Shown here: positions 27,901 through 37,751 of the stretch, one piece after another
How the letters are laid out: each line of letters starts with the position of its first letter
How positions within the stretch are numbered: position 1 is the stretch's first letter
DNA from: a virus
Virus record (IMG/VR): IMGVR_UViG_3300026130_000003
Location: 1-64,000 of that record
DNA length: 64,000 bases
Direction: 5' to 3' (one strand)
Made by a program: the position numbers and the translations under genes
The notes under the pieces: generated by a model
The model's input: the letters and a program-made list of their open reading frames with translations, nothing else
The model's database searches: none
What the model was told of the DNA's origin: nothing

Positions 27901-30900
27901 AACCTATTTCTGCTATTTCACTTAGACGAACTACGTCCCAATCACGCACTTGGTCAAATTGAACCCATGCTAAATCACCTTCATCTATATCATCAGAACT
28001 TAAGTCTTCTAGTTGCTGCTGGGTGAATACTTTGTAGTCCACATAACGGTCATCAACATAGCCTGAAGTCTTAACAGAGGCAGTTGATCGTTTGCCTGTC
28101 TGAACCATAGGATATTCTGTATTGTCAAACGTCACCACTAAAGGCTCAGATACCATATTTTTAGGATCAACCGATACTGATACAACTTGTCTAGCATCGT
28201 TTACTCCGTACTCGGCTTCTTTGATAGCCCATACATCACCATGTTCAACTTCGTCAATGTTAGAATTTTTGTTTACTAACAAATTAACACTTTGATTCGT
28301 GCCTTTGTGGGCAATAAATCCTTTGTAGAATTCCATTTGTGACTCAGGTTCTACGCCATGATTCAACAAGTATGTTGACGGAACATAACCCATATGGCTT
28401 GCTTTAAGGTTATTGATAATCTCTAAGTTTTGGTCTAGAATAGTATCACGGTATTTTTCTGTATCAGCAACCAGTGTTTCAAAGTTAGGAATTAGTTTCT
28501 GTTCCGAAATGATGTAACCGTCTGCTGTCATTGTACCATCCCAGCCTACTGTTCTGTTACAGTCAATAAGAACACGTAAATTCCTGTTATGCATTAACGG
28601 ATCGTAAATCACATCGCCGTAACTATCTTCGCGGTCTATTACCATAGCATGTTCAATTTCTATAATATCCATTGCCATACCGTAGATAGGTGTATTAGAT
28701 GCCCAAGATAGTTCACCATCAGTCGTTAAGAATTGAATTTGATTAAGTGAAATTCTGCTACCATTTTGATCAACTACACGATAGAAACCTTGACGGTAAT
28801 CACGGGTAGCACTTGCCACACCGAACGGAGTAGTAAACGAACCAGTTGACAACATAGGAGTTAAAGAAATAAATTCGCCCATGTCATGTTGTTGTTCACT
28901 CCAATCTAAGAACTTTTTCAACAAGTATTCGAAATCGATTAGATTACCATCAGCATCACGGTCAGTAAAGTCCCAACCTATCAGTTTGCTATATTCTTGG
29001 TAACCAATTAATAGATGTGCAACTTGTTGCAATGTTAAAATATCACCGTAGTTGTAAGTTGTCACTGAATCAGTACGTAAGTTATTGTAACCAGTAACGG
29101 TAATTTTATTAATACGTGGCCATTCCCCAAGCATCTTCCAATTACCTGCGTCATCACCAAAGTCTCTACCAGAAGTGTGCGTTTCTAAACAAACATAAGG
29201 TTTGTTATTGTACTGAATTACTTCGTCTTTGCGATAGTAAGTTGTTTCACTCCATGGTTTAAGGTCGGCTTGTTCACCTTCAGTTGCATACACTTTAATA
29301 CCAGAAGCAGTATCCCAATCAAGCGCATAGAAACGAGGGTTAGCGTCATCGTACCCATATAATCTGTAACCTACAGTCGAAACTTGAGGTTGCGAAATCA
29401 TAACCCACGCTGTATAATCAAATGTTAGGGACATGTCAATTTCCGCCTGAGTCGGGCTTTCTACTCGGCGTTTGTAGTACTTACCATCACTTGGATTAAG
29501 TACAATCATTCCCTTGTTGTAATCACCAACATTTGCAATATCATATGTTGGGTATTCAGTATCAAGAGAAACTTTTTCTAGTACGACGGCGCTAAAAAAC
29601 TCAGAACGATTAGGTTCACCTGCGTGTAAGAATATATCATAATTGTCCGATGGTATTTCGCTGTATCGGCTATTGTTTAGACTTGTGTTTTCACTAAACA
29701 ATTTAAAATTGTTTACAAACCCAGCAAATCTAGTACCCAATTTAAATTCATAATTTTCTAATTCTTGCGTTCTAGCATTCACATCATAACCATTACGGGT
29801 ACTAAAGAATGATATTGCTTCTTTAACTGCATTCTCGTATGTTTCAAACGTAGAAAATGGCTGTTGTAGTATCATAGAATTGAATGCTTGGTATGGGTAT
29901 TCGCTACTACGAATCCATGCCATTTCAATCGGAGAACAATCACCAAATTTCCAATTATCAGACAGGTATATAGAATCACGAGTAACATCTATGTCCAAGT
30001 TAAGTAGTTCTTGTATACTTTTTAATTCGTTTGAACTTGTTACTGGTATTGGAAGTTGTGCAGTGTATTCAGTTGCAATGTAATCAGTAAGAGCAATCCA
30101 GAACGATTCCGATGTATAATCACTACCGAAGTTTGTATCAAAGTCGCTAGGTTTATTTGCTAATCCCAACACTGCCCACGGATTATCGAAAATCGTATCA
30201 GTACCATAGAGGAACAGATGTATTCCTCTCCAATGCCCTACGCCAATTTGTGTAAAATTAGAATAGTTCCACGTCTTCCAATCATCAGGATCGTAGTTAG
30301 CATTTACTAGTGCATCTATGTTGTTTTTGTCCATCCATTTCTTGAAGAATGGATACATAATGTAATTTCTTTCGAAAACAGAGTATTCAGGGTTCGACAA
30401 ACCAAAGTTAGTAAATGGTTGATATGTAATAGCACCATTTTCTAAACTAGAAACGTTGTTAAATATTCTACGTTCAAACTCTAATAGAACATCGTCTGTT
30501 AAATCATTGAACATCGGTACTTTAGAACCATCATGTCCTAGTATGAAATTTACAGGAGTATCGTATTCATTGTCGTAAACGATTCTAGGAATATATAGAG
30601 GTGCTAATTCTAATCGTGTCGCACTAGGAGGCATGTACGATTCTGGTTTGTTTGTGTATAGTCTAACTTCAATTGTATCAGAAGAACTAGGTACGTAATC
30701 AGGCGAAAATATAATCTCGTTACCAGTTGCGGAAACTATATAATCTATGTTCAGCATTTTTAATGCCCCGTTAACGTAAACAAACAAGTCCTTATCTTCA
30801 ACTACATCATTTGCCATAGAAGGTAATAGTTGTTCTTGTATGCCGTCAACAACTGAAATAATTCCTTTCTCGTAGTGTACAAATTCAGATCCGAACACTA

Positions 30901-32461
30901 GCATATCAACGCCTTCAAACTGTTTCAATACGGTTGAACGACTAATAGATATTTGATGTAGCACTTCTTCTAGTATTTCAGTAGCCGTCTTGTATTGATT
31001 CGCAGGATCTTCTAATAGTTTTCTAGTTAATGTAATAACCTTGTTTTTGTAATCATTGTACGCATGAGATAAAAATTCAAACGCTTCAATTGGATTATAA
31101 TCATTACGTGTAAGATAAAAATAACCTTGACGAATATCAACCTCGTGTGTTATCATTACGTTACCTTGATTATTGTAACGAATTTTGTTAGCAGGATCGC
31201 CTAGTGTGCGATAATTGTTGTTACCATTAGGTTCACCAGTTAAACCTGGAATAACGTCAATGATGTTAACAAAATGATCGAAAACTATACTGTATGGCAA
31301 ATCCACACCAACGTATGTTTGATTATCTATATTGAATTCTATAGATGGAGGCAACAGTTGGTAATGGTCTTCGTTTATGTTAGTGATAGTATCTTCGGTG
31401 TACAAATCAACATACACATATTCACGAGTTGGAAAATCTAAAACAACTGTGTCTCCATTGAGTGAATAATTACCAAACTGTTTAACACCATTGATATAAA
31501 CATCTATATCATTGATACTATTTGGTGTGAAGTGTAAAGGCAACTCTGTTTTTTCTTCAGCATTATCAAACTGTTCACGGATCTTTCTGAATTTAAATTC
31601 ACACGGTATAGTTATTTTGTAGTTTACACCATCCACTCGGATAAAATTGTTAGGAGTTAGAGGAATATTAAATGTATATTCAGACTGATAATCTCCTGCT
31701 GTCAACTTAGGTCTTAGTTGTAGTTCATCATCAAAGGCTGCGAATTCCTCATCGCCGGTATATTCAAATACCGTAGATATACCAACAACGTTGCTTTCTA
31801 AATCATAAATTTCAAATAACGGCAACTCAAATCCATTGTCAATCTTGTTAAGAGATTGAGTACTTAATTGCATTCTACCGTCAAATTCTATTATTGGTCG
31901 TTTCGCTTGTATAATTAAATCACTGTTCGACTCATTGATAAGATGATTGATATCGTTATGGTGGTACCACGAATTGTTATCAGACCACCAGTTTGAACCT
32001 GCTCTGTCCATAGTAATATATGTTTTGTATTCAGATCCTGGGATGCTAGGATCAAAACCAGGAAGTACCCAGTAATACATTACCCAGTTAGCAAATTTAT
32101 CTTTGTCAATTGGTATGTTAATAGTTTCGTGTTTTTCAGTAAACAAACGGTGATGGTCATTAATCAACGCGCCTTTGTTGTACATGGCGTTAATTAAGTC
32201 ATTGTAGAATATTCGGTCGTTTATAGAATCATTTGAGAATACAGGCTCTAGCGCATAATTTCTACGGTCATAGTTGTATGTTGGGTATGTCACATAGGCG
32301 TCATCAAACTTGTAGATGCCGCCCTCCTTGCGTCCCACAAAGCCTCGCAATTTTTCAACTTCCCCGTCGGAAAATGCTCGCTCTATAGTCGATTCAAATA
32401 TTGTTTCCAAGTTCTGATTCTTCAGATGGCTTGGTAAAAAGTCGTATATTCTTTTAGTCAT
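21986..32461 (-). CDS. Giant baseplate wedge-like protein, 3491 residues
   Basis: It begins MTKRIYDFLPSHLKNQNLE and lies directly downstream of gp25 and gp6, the position of T4 gene 7 (1032 residues). A gp7-type wedge scaffold is the best guess, greatly enlarged. Visible parts are an N-terminal ~350-residue region (WWSDNNSWYHHNDINHLI), repeated Trp/Tyr-rich modules, and an array at residues ~1720-2080 of five similar ~55-residue units (DLINAAGVGVSVSV, then MIFTSDDIAIT, then LGITAGTY-type endings). A conserved region near residues 2600-2720 (KPWAITEEFIEPPKYQYL, TKPYHVKIRD) follows. The last ~300 residues are a jelly-roll/ConA-like domain (LSLNGFLGLNP, LWIDEVSLVP). The start has only a weak GGATGA ribosome-binding site. 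Confidence 0.55.
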   Translation of the reverse strand: MTKRIYDFLPSHLKNQNLETIFESTIERAFSDGEVEKLRGFVGRKEGGIYKFDDAYVTYPTYNYDRRNYALEPVFSNDSINDRIFYNDLINAMYNKGALINDHHRLFTEKHETINIPIDKDKFANWVMYYWVLPGFDPSIPGSEYKTYITMDRAGSNWWSDNNSWYHHNDINHLINESNSDLIIQAKRPIIEFDGRMQLSTQSLNKIDNGFELPLFEIYDLESNVVGISTVFEYTGDEEFAAFDDELQLRPKLTAGDYQSEYTFNIPLTPNNFIRVDGVNYKITIPCEFKFRKIREQFDNAEEKTELPLHFTPNSINDIDVYINGVKQFGNYSLNGDTVVLDFPTREYVYVDLYTEDTITNINEDHYQLLPPSIEFNIDNQTYVGVDLPYSIVFDHFVNIIDVIPGLTGEPNGNNNYRTLGDPANKIRYNNQGNVMITHEVDIRQGYFYLTRNDYNPIEAFEFLSHAYNDYKNKVITLTRKLLEDPANQYKTATEILEEVLHQISISRSTVLKQFEGVDMLVFGSEFVHYEKGIISVVDGIQEQLLPSMANDVVEDKDLFVYVNGALKMLNIDYIVSATGNEIIFSPDYVPSSSDTIEVRLYTNKPESYMPPSATRLELAPLYIPRIVYDNEYDTPVNFILGHDGSKVPMFNDLTDDVLLEFERRIFNNVSSLENGAITYQPFTNFGLSNPEYSVFERNYIMYPFFKKWMDKNNIDALVNANYDPDDWKTWNYSNFTQIGVGHWRGIHLFLYGTDTIFDNPWAVLGLANKPSDFDTNFGSDYTSESFWIALTDYIATEYTAQLPIPVTSSNELKSIQELLNLDIDVTRDSIYLSDNWKFGDCSPIEMAWIRSSEYPYQAFNSMILQQPFSTFETYENAVKEAISFFSTRNGYDVNARTQELENYEFKLGTRFAGFVNNFKLFSENTSLNNSRYSEIPSDNYDIFLHAGEPNRSEFFSAVVLEKVSLDTEYPTYDIANVGDYNKGMIVLNPSDGKYYKRRVESPTQAEIDMSLTFDYTAWVMISQPQVSTVGYRLYGYDDANPRFYALDWDTASGIKVYATEGEQADLKPWSETTYYRKDEVIQYNNKPYVCLETHTSGRDFGDDAGNWKMLGEWPRINKITVTGYNNLRTDSVTTYNYGDILTLQQVAHLLIGYQEYSKLIGWDFTDRDADGNLIDFEYLLKKFLDWSEQQHDMGEFISLTPMLSTGSFTTPFGVASATRDYRQGFYRVVDQNGSRISLNQIQFLTTDGELSWASNTPIYGMAMDIIEIEHAMVIDREDSYGDVIYDPLMHNRNLRVLIDCNRTVGWDGTMTADGYIISEQKLIPNFETLVADTEKYRDTILDQNLEIINNLKASHMGYVPSTYLLNHGVEPESQMEFYKGFIAHKGTNQSVNLLVNKNSNIDEVEHGDVWAIKEAEYGVNDARQVVSVSVDPKNMVSEPLVVTFDNTEYPMVQTGKRSTASVKTSGYVDDRYVDYKVFTQQQLEDLSSDDIDEGDLAWVQFDQVRDWDVVRLSEIAEIGFVGETQDGQLYVILTNKVNTSEPVYLRIVDNGIEPEINSYYYLVEDGVVSSGYKYLVFETNYEPLTVEIDSTTSNSILSPSTEGTGVEAIGSVSFPIFAEGDNLYINGTPVTYTESNAQVQILIEGSRTIPFVKKNDQISIAVRNESGSLLNSTTNITFDGLTVTSVGAFAPSVGESFQIDGVTITIQPASISSIRLTSTATETTNVPNNRTITIDGTTVTVGPVIATATNIPADFTTTQQITINGNVITYDIADYAPANVITPQDIADGINAAGFAVSASINGGGYLVVESDGAYLEMLGSIVGSTGFGFTSSSLYRRTKFEDIASDITSSVTNVTSYTDSSNRLVIESGNPTMTISGNALTILGITAGTYNTIQEPTRSSVVNQINSASITGVTASVVSGNYIEIYKEGPKIQLSNVNTGTLESLGFTGDIEKYGYEQIVENINAVFSNNTAIAEAYFNTSTGVINIVSPNAQVDVTNVSGSALTDLGISPGIYTPPVGGGIVDAYVMRDLINAAGVGVSVSVSSDGRMIFTSDDIAITFDGTSQQILDSIGLVRDYTSAKSDPNFKIMRWKSVRFTPGYNGVNFNEFYTNLGLNSSSYIWADNYTTNRWAVLFRTEEGNVTTVALQSERVDTDLVKRVVTTDGTGNIQRYHIYDPLNGKFQGEIGKHIKFITWEDPAKYEYETSNKDTWYEEHVGEIWWDTNLVRYYRYNDYGDRLGNIDQSFARRNWGRLVPGSQIVIKRWSSATILPDYVTDYNEYTYFDIVKGKTITKYYFWEAFEEDTGNIRVDDIRRMLVNNDTSYKFFPIDGNTIVLTNHKNDFTGDSSVKYDLHYDLVDVKGGLHTEWRLISELLDNAETDVIIDIVKNNLANIEIVDSVAVEMSQGDIDNGFDGIEFTYDFITSADYDTLVITVNNAIVEPNNFVIDGDMVTLNYSSDYVAGDVVRIYKVKPLENNFFYDPFIARRNFASLFDDMFKFTFIDRFAPTRENYITVEDSIFYLKPWAITEEFIEPPKYQYLSRLRSFDMIDLYNQGVISFKVQEDGIDEYFVEFNGNLQIVHRTDSAMGIDFDRAPSGNPQSYYENFTGIQLLEFFTMMEYYATHDMLKEMAIEMINYRMTEEQEATDIVKTSYIDLIFNYRPLAQHAVYQRDSYQDMIDYFNETKPYHVKIRDIESKYTLQDDITASIDDSHHMDIDMYYGWYEVADFVIEEEYTASNPYVIENFMSYFEKSSLVGHEIDIYVEEEHRDYEVHRVEETFVSDGSATISIAANSNVVTQVKIKSGQETTLVLDRDYTVDYNAHTITFVTAPAIDDEITVTRSYEVTQINTIESQYQNDGVSIRHMYKLRPEYYKIVGDDIIFNTEGVREEDMPFDGSYNGKSFLPEIGEHVQLVLRESRYEEYRVDGNADFDTDNEHEGGSLLRVIDEYTSEADGLPEGMMPTHIKESVFNTISDSGSGDILEFQVYDNWGRAFRMIVNGVTTVTDFTGDKLTVADGSIFRNASEQDRVIIAINNGTHTEFMSYKTLDGNVLTINKRAEFTNLYREIASGDTVYVFRDDYNFPQSKSGLTGITLTSNVPSSGSSSSSMDDLQGYLAYVWAVSPSSDVADPTDTNHPNYDIDFKPILDRNINHVWLYDKAPPLPARVDQTGTTTIDIDPDWIYLIGGRNANWTGDEHRIDYEFLDSNDNVVGAARQMFSATFKSRIYHGPDLANLVHSGDTGTYPNVNGYWFIENDALYFRTVPDGNNAYQYDFIQQFSSTPTKLRISNAYAESNYSTTGGAYGSLRIQNAEANQVITQQEDWWVTLDDYASYNTSQYSTDGTVLSINDNGSPSALTLLFNEDRYITYAEVEFRVTNDGIGDAGSLSLNGFLGLNPMRERLVDSQQRPRINGKFVGSKVVIGQWMKLVARRIDSTHMELILKNADTGNIVDLWIDEVSLVPSDRINFSNGDGSSYSGLMETEYRNLVIRYYTI

Positions 32462-32477
32462 TCAATCATTCATCCAA

Positions 32478-35400
32478 TCATTTAGATAGGTTATCTACAA
32501 TATTAATATCCTTAGAAGACGTTACCGCCAAGAATATTTCATCTTTCTCACATGTAATACTTAGCACATCTCCTAGTGTACTTGTTTCAAGTTTAGGATT
32601 AATCTTAACACTTGAAATGTAATCACCCAACTCTGCATGTAGGTATGCGGCTAGTTCTGAGAAATAGAACGTATCGCCAAAGTCCCAGTTAGATAGAGCA
32701 AAGTATTCATTAATCTTAGTCGCAACTGCTGTTTTAGTTTCACTGTTAGTAAACGGTGAACCTTGACGTTTGATTACATCAAAGTATGCCTGATTTTCTG
32801 TATCGGCATACTCACCAAACAAGTACTTAAACTTGACTGGGATATAACTAATGTGGTCTGCAATTGCTGCTTTCGGTTCAATAGACTTCATAATCTTACG
32901 TAGTTCATATGCGTTAGGAGCAGATGGTCTAACACCGTTAAATTGATTAGAAATCCATTCATTAACACGGTTGACATAATCCGTAGACAATACATACATA
33001 TCAATAATGTTTGAAGTGTCAATATCAATACGTTTTTCTTTGTCAGCATAGTGATCCCAACGGAAGCCCATTAGATTATCTTCAGCATACGAAATACCTT
33101 CAACAACTCGGTACGCTGTACTGTCTATAACAATTTGTGTTTTATCTGCTGATAGTGTATAATCCTCTGCTGTAAAGTCATTTAATGCAACCCATACACC
33201 ACCGCGGTTGACGTACCAAGAAACTACTGTAGCAGTATTATCCAGTTGTCTTTCCATTTCAACATAGATTAATGAATCTGGATCGATATCGTTATCTTCA
33301 GTAGATCCGTAGTCTGCGTAACCGTATTCGTACACTCGTTCATAGTCTAACCCTGCAACATTGTAACTTTGTAGTATTACATGTTTAGGGAAGTCTACAC
33401 GTTCATCAAATGATTCTAAACGGTATTCAACTTTCAAGAAGAATTCACCATCATTTGCAGTAGCGTCAGCCAAATCTACTTGTTGATATGTAAACGTAGT
33501 TGCAGTCACATCAGTAACTAGCACATAGCCATTGAATGATGTATCTGTGACGTTTTTAACTTGTACATAATCGCCCACGTTTATACCATGTGCGTTTGCT
33601 GTAGTAGCAACAGTTAAACCGCCTGTTCGAACAAGAGAAACAAGTGCGTCATCTCTAGTTAAACGAATAGTAGAAGAATTGAATTCTACATCGGCATTAA
33701 ACGGCACACTGTCTTTATAAATTGTTGTGTCGGCAACTTGGGACCACTGAGTGAATATATTCACTTCGGATAGAATCCACCAGTTGTTGTCTCTCAAATC
33801 ATAAAATGCTTCTACGCCATTTGCTTTGTGAATCAATGGCGGTTCAGTTTCTCCGGGTTGGAGAGTATCAACAACCGCATTATTTGTAGTGCTACCATCG
33901 GTACTGCTACTAATAATAAATGTATTATCTTCATCGTATTCATACACTTTGGCAACAGAGTATCTTTTCTCTATGTCAAAACCATGCATTATGTCTAGCA
34001 TACCAGTCGGGTTACGGTCTTTAGAAATAGTTGTCAATTCTACTTTGTGATTGTCTTCATGCCCACTAGGTGTCAAGAATTTATCAGCAATGTATGTTTC
34101 AATTTCTTTGAATCGTTCTGTGTATGTTCTAACTCTATCAGATACAGAAATTGTAGCACTTAGTTTGACATGATAGTTATTTAGGTTGTCAGCAATTGTA
34201 CCGACCCATGCGGTAACTGTTTCTCCTACACCAGGATTTGTTGTCCAATATACTGCGGCATATGTATTAGTAAACAACGCCGTTCGGTCAACAAGTTCTA
34301 TATGTTCTTGGTCGTATACTTCTTTTGATAATGTCATCGTATACAAACTTTCTTCATCTAGTACACGATTCAAGTAATCATTTTCATCATATACAAACTC
34401 TATTTCGCCGTATGGTACTTGTTTAAAGAATATGTCATATTGATCATTATCTAACAAGTCAATACTAAATGTTGACATTTTAGGTATTGTAAAGACAAAT
34501 TTCTCGTTTGCAGGATCCCAAGTGGTAGAAAACTGCGTCTGTACACCTTTGTCTCCAGGTTGTGCGTCTTCTATTGTGCCAGGCAAATCAGATTCGTCAA
34601 TCCACATAAACTTGCCTTCATTGCCTGCGCTGTTAAAATATTCTAACGTAGGCTCACCTTTGAAACCTCGGTCAATCAATTGTTGAGGTGTCGCTTGAAT
34701 TGTGTAGAATGAAGGGGTGTTACATGCTGTTAAGTTTTCAACAAGGAAAGACGATGTAGCATTAGTATCAGAAATGTTTATTTCGTCTGAATCTGTTACT
34801 GGATATCCTGAAGTAGGAATATTAATTTCTAGCAAGTCCGAACTTATATCATCAAATACAATATTATCCCAACATACTTGATATTCAGGAGCCTCACCAA
34901 TCAATGTCCCGTTTCCTGTCAATTCAAGTTTTTCTAACAAGAACACAGGACCGAATGGTGTAGCGAGTTCATACTTGTAATCGACTTTTTCTACAATTTC
35001 AGGACCATTATTAAATACTTCATTCTCAAACATGTTAAAGAATGATGCGTTAGTGATACCATCAGCCAATGCAAAGTCAGCACAAATAGTTGCAAGACCT
35101 GTATTTTCGTCTAACGTGTAATTAATCGGAGCATATGCAATGTTTACCTTATACTCAGTTTTATCTGCACCCAATTCACCTGATAACACACTGCCATCGT
35201 TGTAGTTAATAGAAAGTGTATCACGAGTTGCTAGATTTGTTTCACTGTCAATTACAATGTCTTCGTTGTTGTAGTAAAATTTTACTTGATTAGCACTTTC
35301 AAATACTACTTTCTTACCAGTGAATGTAATCTCAAACTTAGAAGTATTTTCACGAGTTCCTGGTGCATATGTTACTAAGAATTGTAAGTCTTCGTTTGGA

Positions 35401-37364
35401 TTTGCATCAGAAACATTCCAAGAATAACTTTCCACATCGAAGAACACATAAAAAGATTCTGTACTTTCATCTGTTAGTTTTTCTTCAATAATGTCAATGT
35501 CTTGTTCTGAGAACTTGGTCACTGGTGCTTTAAACAAACGTGAGAAACCAATAACTTCGTTAATATCATTCTTAACCAGTATACGGTCAAGAACTATATC
35601 ACCATTAATATCAATTGCTTGTGCTTGGAACCATTCACCGCGCAGTCTTAGGTAGTCACCTGATTCTACAAGTTCATGTATGATTGGATTGATAACACGA
35701 CCGCGAAGTGGATCTAATGCATTTGGTTGCCAGTATTCAGCAAGTAGTTTGTCAAAATCGTACTCACCACGGTATGAATAAAAATAGTTATTCAACATGC
35801 TCGGGTGTTTTAATACCTGAACAAGTCTATTGGCAATGAAGTTTCTTGCATCACCTACGCCACGCTGGAACAGCATGGACAAATAAATTTCGTCTTCATC
35901 CACATACACCGAGCCATCAGTGCCTGTTACGTGAATGTTAGAATGGTGTCCGGTAACGTCGGATGCTTCAAAGTATCGTGAATTCCCGGCGAAAGTTGTA
36001 TTAACTGATTTCAGTTTAGTGACAATGTTCGTACCTAAGGTGTATGGAAGAATATTATAATCCTGTCCGTTCACCATTCTATCTTGCGCATAATATGCAC
36101 GAGGTGCTATGCGTCTAACGCTAGTGTAATTTTCCCCTTCAAAATTTTCTGCGAAATCTCGGGTACTTTCAAGAGTTAGCGTTAATCTATAGGATCTATT
36201 ATCAGCCCCCCTATATGTAATATTTATAGAGGCTTCTTTAATATCATTACTATTAACAGAAAATGCTTCATTTTCTACCTTACGGAACCACACACGGTAA
36301 CGACCATATGCAGCATTACCAAAGATACCGTCTGGGTATTGAATACGAATCTGATTGTTATCTGCTGTATGAATAGATGCCATATCACCATTACCATCAC
36401 GGAAAATGTTGTATATAGCAGTTTCACGAGTATCATTGTCTATAACTTTTACTTCATTAAGAACTTTACCGTTGTCATCTATACGTTGAATCCAAACATC
36501 ACTGTTAGAAATGTTAGGTTCAGTAATCACTTCAATGCGATTTGATAGTCTTGAAGTGTAATGGAAATCTCTATATTGTAGGTCTCCTGCTTTAGCATAC
36601 ATAAAGAAACCAGTGCGGTCACTAGATGGTCCTAGGTTATCACTGCGAGATATAAGTGTAATGTTACGCTCAGGATCAGGCATTGCTTCTACTACATCGT
36701 TATCATCAATCTTGGCACGAACTGTTTCGAATGTTCTACCTTTACCAGCAACTGTAGAATTGAACGAGTATTTTACAGATTTGGAATCGTTGTCTTCATT
36801 GAAAAAGAATAAATCAGTTTTTACTTGATTAACGAGTGCTGAACCAGCGGGTTGGTCTAGTTTTGTTTCACCGTCCAATGCAGAGTTAAGAACAGTAACA
36901 AAGTTATCGTACCATGATACATCATTAGGATCGTTCCAACGAATTACACGGTTAGCAAGTGTGTTACCTGTAGAGTCATAAACATCTTCGGTTGTACGAA
37001 CACTTTTGATTTTCATAAAACCACGAGCATTAAGTGGTCGTGTCTTATTGTAGCCTAGAGTGCGAGCCATTCTTAAGATACTTTCTCTGCGTTCTGCTGT
37101 ATCTAAGAAGTTTTCACGGGTATTCATATCCATTCGGAAAGCAAGAGCATGACCAAAGTATGCAACAAGGTCTACTATCGCAACAAATTCTGAACTTGCA
37201 ATCAAGTCGTTAAATTTGTCTGGATATGTTTCGGACACGTATGTTAATAGTGCCTCTCTTATATTATCAAAATCGTAAGCCTTAAGACTTACATTGGTGA
37301 AAGCGGTATATACTGTTGTCCAACTTTCGCCCGCAAATAATTTGTCTACTCGTTCTAGCGCCAT
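32478..37364 (-). CDS. 6: Baseplate wedge protein gp6, enlarged (1628 residues)
   Basis: The N-terminal ~170 residues match T4 gp6-type wedge proteins: MALERVDKLFAGESWTTVYT, IREALLTYVSETYPDKFND, SSEFVAIVDLVAYFGHALAF and NTRENFLDTAERRESILRMA. The C-terminal region (RVNEWISNQFNGVRPSAPNA, DTFYFSELAAYLHAELGDYI) also fits. T4 gp6 has about 660 residues, so roughly 1000 residues of beta-rich modules are inserted in the middle. gp6 with gp7 and gp53 forms the contractile iris of the baseplate around the hub. It sits 4 bp downstream of gp25, as expected for a wedge operon. Confidence 0.85.
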   Translation of the reverse strand: MALERVDKLFAGESWTTVYTAFTNVSLKAYDFDNIREALLTYVSETYPDKFNDLIASSEFVAIVDLVAYFGHALAFRMDMNTRENFLDTAERRESILRMARTLGYNKTRPLNARGFMKIKSVRTTEDVYDSTGNTLANRVIRWNDPNDVSWYDNFVTVLNSALDGETKLDQPAGSALVNQVKTDLFFFNEDNDSKSVKYSFNSTVAGKGRTFETVRAKIDDNDVVEAMPDPERNITLISRSDNLGPSSDRTGFFMYAKAGDLQYRDFHYTSRLSNRIEVITEPNISNSDVWIQRIDDNGKVLNEVKVIDNDTRETAIYNIFRDGNGDMASIHTADNNQIRIQYPDGIFGNAAYGRYRVWFRKVENEAFSVNSNDIKEASINITYRGADNRSYRLTLTLESTRDFAENFEGENYTSVRRIAPRAYYAQDRMVNGQDYNILPYTLGTNIVTKLKSVNTTFAGNSRYFEASDVTGHHSNIHVTGTDGSVYVDEDEIYLSMLFQRGVGDARNFIANRLVQVLKHPSMLNNYFYSYRGEYDFDKLLAEYWQPNALDPLRGRVINPIIHELVESGDYLRLRGEWFQAQAIDINGDIVLDRILVKNDINEVIGFSRLFKAPVTKFSEQDIDIIEEKLTDESTESFYVFFDVESYSWNVSDANPNEDLQFLVTYAPGTRENTSKFEITFTGKKVVFESANQVKFYYNNEDIVIDSETNLATRDTLSINYNDGSVLSGELGADKTEYKVNIAYAPINYTLDENTGLATICADFALADGITNASFFNMFENEVFNNGPEIVEKVDYKYELATPFGPVFLLEKLELTGNGTLIGEAPEYQVCWDNIVFDDISSDLLEINIPTSGYPVTDSDEINISDTNATSSFLVENLTACNTPSFYTIQATPQQLIDRGFKGEPTLEYFNSAGNEGKFMWIDESDLPGTIEDAQPGDKGVQTQFSTTWDPANEKFVFTIPKMSTFSIDLLDNDQYDIFFKQVPYGEIEFVYDENDYLNRVLDEESLYTMTLSKEVYDQEHIELVDRTALFTNTYAAVYWTTNPGVGETVTAWVGTIADNLNNYHVKLSATISVSDRVRTYTERFKEIETYIADKFLTPSGHEDNHKVELTTISKDRNPTGMLDIMHGFDIEKRYSVAKVYEYDEDNTFIISSSTDGSTTNNAVVDTLQPGETEPPLIHKANGVEAFYDLRDNNWWILSEVNIFTQWSQVADTTIYKDSVPFNADVEFNSSTIRLTRDDALVSLVRTGGLTVATTANAHGINVGDYVQVKNVTDTSFNGYVLVTDVTATTFTYQQVDLADATANDGEFFLKVEYRLESFDERVDFPKHVILQSYNVAGLDYERVYEYGYADYGSTEDNDIDPDSLIYVEMERQLDNTATVVSWYVNRGGVWVALNDFTAEDYTLSADKTQIVIDSTAYRVVEGISYAEDNLMGFRWDHYADKEKRIDIDTSNIIDMYVLSTDYVNRVNEWISNQFNGVRPSAPNAYELRKIMKSIEPKAAIADHISYIPVKFKYLFGEYADTENQAYFDVIKRQGSPFTNSETKTAVATKINEYFALSNWDFGDTFYFSELAAYLHAELGDYISSVKINPKLETSTLGDVLSITCEKDEIFLAVTSSKDINIVDNLSK

Positions 37365-37368
37365 TACT

Positions 37369-37737
37369 TTATCTCTCTATATTAATTTGAAGCAATTCTA
37401 CTTCGTTTGCTGGTAAAATGTTAATTTGTATGTCTGCCGACAATGTGTGATCCGTCTCGTACACGCGTATTGAAATTGCTTCTGCTCTAGGATCATTATT
37501 AATTATCTCTCGTAAATCATCCTCAACTAAACCCCTAACATCGGTAGTTAGCGGTTCAAAAATTAAGTCGTGAATGATACTTCCATAACGAGGCATCATT
37601 ATGCGCTCACCTTTACGTGTCATAATTTCGTTAAGCAAATCTTCGACTACTAGGTCTTTACCTGTCAATCTATCGTTGATTGCCTTGATGTTCTTTGAAC
37701 TGAATCCAGTGTAGTTAATCATGTTTTTCGGTCTCAC
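37369..37737 (-). CDS. 25: Baseplate wedge protein gp25
   Basis: A 122-residue GPW/gp25-family protein: DLLNEIMTRKGERIMMPRYG, SIIHDLIFEPLT and EDDLREIINNDPRAE are diagnostic. gp25 nucleates sheath assembly at the baseplate rim and resembles the lysozyme-like protein of type VI secretion. The reading frame can start at GTG 37737 or ATG 37722 (MINYTGFSSKN). The late promoter at 37752-37760 would leave 9 or 24 nt of leader respectively, and neither has a good Shine-Dalgarno. It is followed immediately by gp6. Confidence 0.9.
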   Translation of the reverse strand: MRPKNMINYTGFSSKNIKAINDRLTGKDLVVEDLLNEIMTRKGERIMMPRYGSIIHDLIFEPLTTDVRGLVEDDLREIINNDPRAEAISIRVYETDHTLSADIQINILPANEVELLQINIER

Positions 37738-37751
37738 AATTCATTTAATAG

